Below are positions 59,801 to 64,000 of a DNA stretch of 64,000 nucleotides, piece after piece (the first letter of the stretch is position 1; every line of letters starts with the position of its first letter). Under the pieces are notes generated by a model. It saw only the letters and a list, made by a program, of their open reading frames with translations. It did not search any database and was not told where the DNA came from. Location of the stretch: assembly GCA_033675265.1 (NCBI GenBank), contig JAUJYZ010001371.1, positions 156,001 through 220,000 of the forward strand. The letters are read 5' to 3'. The DNA is from Actinostola sp. cb2023 (Eukaryota > Cnidaria > Anthozoa > Actiniaria > Actinostolidae). Both the position numbers and the translations under genes were made by a program.

Positions 59801-62800
59801 AAGAGGCCTTCTGTCACTGCGCAAGCACAAGAGGCCTTCTGTCACTGTGAAAACGGGCCCGACGCAAGCATGAGCACAAGCACAAGAGGCCTTCTGTCAC
59901 TGTGAAAACGGGCCTGACGCAAGCACAAGCACAAGAGGCCTTCTGTCACTGCGAAAACTGGCCTGACGCAAGTATTATGCTTGCACTTGTGTTGGCCCGT
60001 CCTCACATGACACAGGTTTGTATGTAATTGCACTTATGTTTTCGTCGCCAGTGAAGGGCTTGTACGTTCTTGTACTAATGGTGGCATGTGGTGCCTACCT
60101 TTCTTGGCGGTCGATCTTCCCGAGCGGCTTTGTCGTGCTCTTTTCCTGGTTCTACGCCTTCTCGGTGTTGAAGTCACAGTTCGCCGTTTTGGTCTTGGCG
60201 TAACATCATCGAATGGGCCGTACCCTGGTGGGGCGTCTAGGTTGGGGCGTGGCCAGCATCTCATCTCCTTTACCAGTGGTCTGTACCTACTGTTAAACAA
60301 GTTACAGTCAATGTCATTAATTACAGGCGCTTTCACATATCTTTTGACGATTGGATTCCGAAGTTTGTTCCGAAGTTCCGAAGTTCGTCGAACTTCAAAC
60401 ATTCGATACGAAGTTCAAAACAAACTTCGGAACTTTGTTGGCGGTTCGTTATTCGAAGTTCTTTGATGATCTCAGACAATCATGAATTGTTTTTCTAGAC
60501 AAGGAAAAGGGCTTCCTAAGTACGTGCGTGAAAAGATTATCGATCGTTGGTTGGAAGGCCAAAGCCAAGCAAACTGTTTCCAATATCATCAACAACTTTG
60601 TTAGGAGAGGCGCAGTATGGAGGAAATACTCGTAGGACAGCAAGAACGGATGATATTTGTTTAAATATCGAATACCATAAACAGATAACCCTCAGTATAA
60701 GTGCATTCGAAATTCAAAAACTCTTGGTTGAAAATAACGTTTGTCTACCGCAAAATGTTCCATCTGAATCATCGATTACCCGTTGTCTACGAAAAGATCT
60801 AGGATACTCGTACAAGAAACTTCAAGTCGTTGCGCTACTAACTCGGTGTCGCCCATTTTGAGTTGAACGCTTCAACGAACTTTGCCGCCAACAAAGTTCC
60901 GAAGTTTGTCTTGAACTTGCCAAGTTCATTTCGAACTTCGTAACGAATGTTTGAAGTTCACCGACGAACTTCGAAACAAACTTCGGAATCCGATCGTCAA
61001 AAGATATGCGAAAGCGCCTGTAACCTGTTAACGTTGTCCAGCTAAAAAGAGATTAATACTATACAATAAATGTCTTCGTTTTGCTTGCACGAAACAAGCA
61101 ATTATTGTGCACGTGGAGCTGATATAATTCAAAGTATCAAGTATATCGGCTCTATACGATCATTGCTCATATCGCGCGCGCAAAACGAATATAGAATGAG
61201 ACACGTGACATTTATTGTAGTGTCAATCTCTTTTTAGCTGGACAACGTTAATGACATTGACTCAGGATATATCTACTGTTAAATAAGAAATCTCTCTCGT
61301 AAAGTATTATATATCAATATACATACCGGCTGCGGTCTTCAACTTTTATAAATGCTCCTCTCAGCCCGCGAACTTTGGTCAGCGTTCTTCTTCCGTTGGC
61401 TTCGTTTCGTGTCATCAGTTGGCTAAATTGTTTGTAAGATTTGATGGAGATATTCCATATTTGCGCATTTCTCACAACGTCACTACAACTGACAGGAAGA
61501 GGAGTGGCCTTCTGAAGAATGGCACGACCACGTGACTAGTAGGATATGAAATAATGGGCCAATCAGGACATAACACAGGTAGTTCAACTACATAGTACCA
61601 CAGGAACCCCAAGAGTATACTTACCAGACCTTGTGTTAACTTATTTCCCTGGTCCAGTCGCGTGGAGGATCTGCGCATGTTCGATGGCCTATCCGTTACG
61701 AGACATGTCACGTGTTTGCTGAGGAATCGTTCTACCAACTAACAGAGGGAATGGTAAGACATGTCACGTGTTTGCTGAGGAATCGCTCTACCAACTTACA
61801 GAGGGAATGGTAAGACATGTCACGTGTTTGCTGAGGAATCACTCTACCAACTAACAGAGGGAATGGTAAAACATGTCACGTGTTTGCTGAGGAATCGCTC
61901 TACCAACTAAGAGGGAATGGTAAGACATGTCACGTGTTTGCTGAGGAATCGCTCTACCAACTAACAGAGGGAATGGTAAGGAGACAAGCCAACACGGTGT
62001 GGTCATGATAGCGACAGAGCATGCGCAATCTTCTTTAATTGTTGTCGCGGCGTTGTTGTCACAAATTACTGTCACTAATATATAAACGAGCAAACTGTAG
62101 CGTCGATGACTTAGCACTTATTGCGCAATTGTAGCAGTGCACGCGCAGTAGTCTTTGTACAGTCTGTATAGGCCACATAAATCATCATATAAAGTATAAT
62201 CGTTTAACTCATCGCTATGTTTTCCACATCTGACCAATCACAGCGCAGAATGTTCTGGGTGGTACGTCATACGCGTAACCGGTCGTACAACTGACCAATC
62301 ACAGCGCAGAATGTTCTGGGTGGTACGTCATACGCGTAACCGGTCGTACAACTGACCAATCACAGCGCAGAATGTTCTGGGTGGTACGTCATACGCGTAA
62401 CCGGTCGTACAACTGACCAATCACAGCGCAGAATGTGGTACGTCATACGCGTAACCGGTCGTACAACTGACCAATCACAGCGCAGAATGTGGTACGTCAT
62501 ACGCGTAACCGGTCGTACAACTGACCAATCACAGCGCAGAATGTGGTACGTCATACGCGTAACCGGTCGTACAACTGACCAATCACAGCGCAGAATGTGG
62601 TACGTCATACGCGTAACCGGTCGTACAACTGACCAATCACAGCGCAGAATGTTGTACGTCATACGCGTAACCGTACCGGTCGTACAACTGACCAATCACA
62701 GCGCAGAATGTGGTACGTCATACGCGTAACCGGTCGTACAACTGACCAATCACAGCGCAGAATGTTGTACGTCATACGCGTAACCGTACCGGTCGTACAA

Positions 62801-63048
62801 CTGACCAATCACAGCGCAGAATGTGGTACGTCATACGCGTAACCGGTCGTACAACTTGCAACGTGACAATTCTGGGCGCCACGTTGCACGATTTCGTTGC
62901 ATGATTTACTTATGATACTTACTCCACCCAATGATGATATGGCCTTTTCTAGGGCGTCGTACTTCTGCCTGCTACGTATGTCAAGGTAGAAAGACTGGCC
63001 GTGTAGAGGCCTGGTACCTGCAAACAAGTATGACGTCACATATACCAT
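53849..63048 (-). CDS. DBF4: DBF4-type regulatory subunit of CDC7 kinase
   Basis: Segments 62923-63048, 61625-61738, 61327-61535, 60099-60289, 57029-57209 and a tentative last exon 53849-53975 join in frame (315 residues). The N motif (BRCT-like) reads TRPLHGQSFYLDI, continuing as ERFLSKHVTCLVTD. The M motif is FIKVEDRS joined across an intron to RRYRPLVKEM. The C motif zinc finger is YCEVCHVTYQGLVLHLSSQGH, with the family spacing C-x2-C-x9-H-x5-H. DBF4 activates CDC7 to phosphorylate MCM at replication origins. The start is uncertain: 63048 is the first in-frame ATG, but an acceptor at 63018 (TTTGCAG) would allow an upstream coding exon. The last exon is chosen by phase, a GTGGGT donor, a TTTCAG acceptor and AATAAA (53720-53725). 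The protein is about half the human length. Confidence 0.87.
54125..56775 (-). mobile_element. SINE-like element B with two expanded internal repeats
   Basis: Read on the minus strand it is a relative of element A (33995-39672). It has CTCGAACCCGCGCTAGC at 56742-56760, then about 19 copies of the same 101-bp satellite (54835-56715), a right part repeated six times, and an end with GACCCGGGATCGATTC near 54128. It lies in the long DBF4 intron after the zinc-finger exon. Both the core and the adjacent segment have been amplified here, whereas only the core was in A. Confidence 0.75.
54236..54850. repeat. 102-bp tandem repeat, six copies
   Basis: The unit begins GTCCTCTAAAACAATTGGCG and ends CTCTTTGGCTTCTATT. 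Copies alternate between AACAGGTCCAGGGTCCGACC and AGCAAGTCGCCAGGGGCC forms, so growth was probably by two-unit steps. In element A the same segment is single copy (39497-39600). Confidence 0.92.
57174..57305. repeat. 65-bp tandem duplication of the DBF4 zinc-finger exon edge
   Basis: The segment with TTGGTAGGTCACGTGACATA to ACACACTAATCATTAGA is present twice with one base changed. On the gene strand it contains the acceptor TTCATATAG and the first 36 bases of the zinc-finger exon, including both finger cysteines. The downstream copy (57209) connects to the rest of the exon; the upstream copy ends in intron sequence. Confidence 0.9.
57612..59968. repeat. 55-bp minisatellite, about 43 copies
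   Basis: The unit contains GAAAACCGGCCTGACGCAAG, CATGAGCGCAAGCACAAGAG and GCCTTCTGTCACTGT. Copies vary by ACCGG/ACGGG, short deletions and CAAGCACAAGCACAAG expansions. It fills most of the 2.9-kb DBF4 intron before the zinc-finger exon. Frames in it are artefacts. Confidence 0.95.
60324..61020. mobile_element. TA-flanked Tc1-like element with paired-domain remnant, 697 bp
   Basis: CAGGCGCTTTCACATATCTT at 60324 pairs with AAGATATGCGAAAGCGCCTG ending at 61020, and the pairing continues for about 50 bp (GACGATTGGATTCCGAAGTT). TA flanks both ends (60322-60323 and 61021-61022). Inner copies of GAAGTTCGTCGAACTTC-type words flank the coding remnant on both sides. Only the DNA-binding part of a transposase-like protein is left. 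Confidence 0.82.
60482..60861 (+). pseudogene. Broken paired (Pax-type) DNA-binding domain
   Basis: The remnant has a first helical part with KGLPKYVREKIIDRWLEG, then, after a frame change near 60575, a helix resembling VSNIINNFVRRG. After a stop and a further shift comes a second part with ITLSISAFEIQKLLVENNV and PSESSITRCLRK. This order corresponds to the PAI and RED subdomains of Pax paired domains, where SVSSINRIIR is the family form. Frameshifts and a stop show it is not functional. No DDE catalytic domain is present within the element. It lies antisense in a DBF4 intron. Confidence 0.75.
61700..61978. repeat. 56-bp tandem repeat of a DBF4 exon edge, five copies
   Basis: On the gene strand the unit holds TTCCCTCTGTTAG (acceptor) followed by TTGGTAGAGCGATTCCTCAG and further exon bases. 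The copy at 61700-61754 is the one joined to the real exon (61738 downward); four more lie upstream. All five keep the AG, with small changes before it. Each spare copy ends in intron after about 38-40 exon bases. Confidence 0.92.
62229..62858. repeat. 54-bp minisatellite, about 11 copies
   Basis: The unit contains CTGACCAATCACAGCGCAGA and GGTACGTCATACGCGTAACC, then GGTCGTACAA. The first three copies have an extra TTCTGGGT block (62 bp). It lies in the first DBF4 intron, ending 65 bp before the donor of the first recognised exon. Each unit has a CCAAT word and a CRE-like TACGTCA. Confidence 0.95.
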
Positions 63049-63219
63049 AATACTATCAGAATTATAAATATTTACAGGCTTTTCGTTGTCAGAGTTGATA
63101 GAGTAGTCTTCTAGTTTCTTTTCTGTTGAGGTTGAATATGATTGACGGGAACCCAATACAATGCTTTGTCGCGAACTTCACCGGGCCGCGATACACCTAA
63201 TCAATAACTCAAGTATGTT

Positions 63220-64000
63220 AAGGCCTGGTTCATGAAGCCATCACTCAAAATCACGTTTATTTTTAGTATTCCCCACGATTCATTTCTATGGCATTGATAT
63301 TTAGGCATAAGATTATATTCAAGATGTTTGATGACTTAGTTCTAAAAATACTGACGTCAAGTGGTCACGTGACCTAGGCATGTGAAATTTCGTTTTTTAA
63401 ATATGCGGTCGCGAGTTTAAGTTATGCTAAAATAGTTTTTATGCTACAACATTAAGGACAACTAATGAAAAAAGATAGCGTTTGGAAAACCTGTCCCATA
63501 GTTTTAGTTATCGAGAAAATTGAGAAAACGTATTCTGGCTAAATTGTCACGTGACCTATTTTCGTAAATATCAGAGACAAGTTTTCCAAACGCAGTTGTG
63601 TAGAGAACTAACATTGACAACATATGCAATTGTTTGTTTTTACACTGTTCTTACAACCGCGACCGCATTTTAAAATAAAATTTCAAAGACTGTTGTCACG
63701 TGGTTAATCACGTCACGTGGTTAATCACGTATTCAGTTTTTTGGTATTTTGTTGATTTCAATCAATTAAGGATGTCGAACTCTATGCACAGGTAGCCCAA
63801 GCGATCGCTACCAGAGATCAACAACGACACCAACAACGACACCAACAACACTACAGGAAAGTTAGAGTTCATTGGCTTTATTATTTACGGAGTTATCGAC
63901 CAGAGCCTAAGGTCCCATACAAAGCCTTATACACCTATTTCAATAAAGGTTGTCGAGGACATCAGTCCATAGGCAATAGGTGATACGTCGTTGCAAGACC
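63220..64000. other. DBF4 upstream flank with a degenerate palindrome
   Basis: GAAATTTCGTTTTTTAAATA at about 63385, followed by TGCGGTCGCG, pairs with CGCGACCGCATTTTAAAATA and AAATTTC near 63690. Several CACGTGAC words are present (63363, 63548, 63705). An upstream DBF4 exon or promoter may lie here; I could not identify one. ACAGGTAGCCC occurs at about 63789. Confidence 0.45.

Larger units (their letters stand above)
60307..61291. repeat. Outer palindromic element split by a Tc1-like insertion
   Basis: AACGTTGTCCAGCTAAAAAG at 61030 pairs with CTTTTTAGCTGGACAACGTT near 61230. The pairing continues with GTCAATGTCATTAA (60308-60321), which lies on the far side of the inner element, against TTAATGACATTGAC (about 61248-61261). 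Outside both arms, TACTGTTAAACAAG (60288-60301) and TACTGTTAAATAAG (about 61277-61290) form a direct repeat that covers the real DBF4 acceptor at 60290. Confidence 0.65.

Noticed and set aside
62360..62729. Frames of about 100 codons on both strands
   Set aside because: The 54-bp unit is a multiple of three, so frames stay open, but both strands are open and variants of 61-62 bp break them.

Overview
The window looks like a gene-sparse, repeat-rich nuclear chromosome segment of an invertebrate animal. Introns are GT-AG, three genes are clear animal orthologues (ACADSB, PACRGL, DBF4), and intergenic and intronic DNA is full of palindromic MITEs, tRNA-derived SINEs and long minisatellites. A sponge or another early-branching marine metazoan is my best guess, because of the plant-type LRR membrane receptors and the MITE style. 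Nothing in the sequence proves the taxon. No bacterial, organellar or viral gene organisation is visible.

Layout. 1-4.9 kb: a 125-bp tandem repeat, a doubtful minus-strand gene (1985-2721) below a promoter-like CpG stretch, and two MITEs. 4902-19235 (-): a complete 12-exon ACADSB (mitochondrial short/branched-chain acyl-CoA dehydrogenase, 427 codons). Its introns are filled by microsatellites, minisatellites, a SINE and two copies of a ~1.01-kb TTAA-flanked element. 19625-23578 (+): a two-exon LRR multipass membrane receptor, divergent from ACADSB across 389 bp. 25119-25973 (-): an unidentified multipass membrane protein. 26942-33629 (+): a second LRR multipass receptor, paralogous to the first and with the same exon/intron phase. 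34-39.5 kb: an array of ~54 copies of a 101-bp satellite lying inside a SINE-like element; an inverted relative with ~19 copies sits at 54-56.8 kb. 41601-47908 (+): PACRGL, six exons, 258 codons. 49.3-53.2 kb: three tandem ~1.24-kb nested palindromes. 53849-63048 (-): DBF4, the regulatory subunit of CDC7 kinase. Its introns hold a 55-bp minisatellite, a Tc1-like element with a broken paired (Pax) domain, and a 54-bp minisatellite.

The genes do not form a pathway: one is metabolic (isoleucine/branched acyl-CoA oxidation), one ciliary (PACRGL family), one cell-cycle (DBF4), plus a small receptor family. The most striking pattern is structural. In at least four places a tandem array contains copies of an exon edge with its splice site or stop codon: ACADSB exon 9 donor (~29 extra copies), two DBF4 acceptors (4 and 1 extra copies) and the PACRGL last exon (2 extra copies). 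A further short exon-plus-donor copy lies elsewhere in an ACADSB intron. I consider this, and the minisatellite expansion inside SINE-like elements, the strongest candidates for something new.
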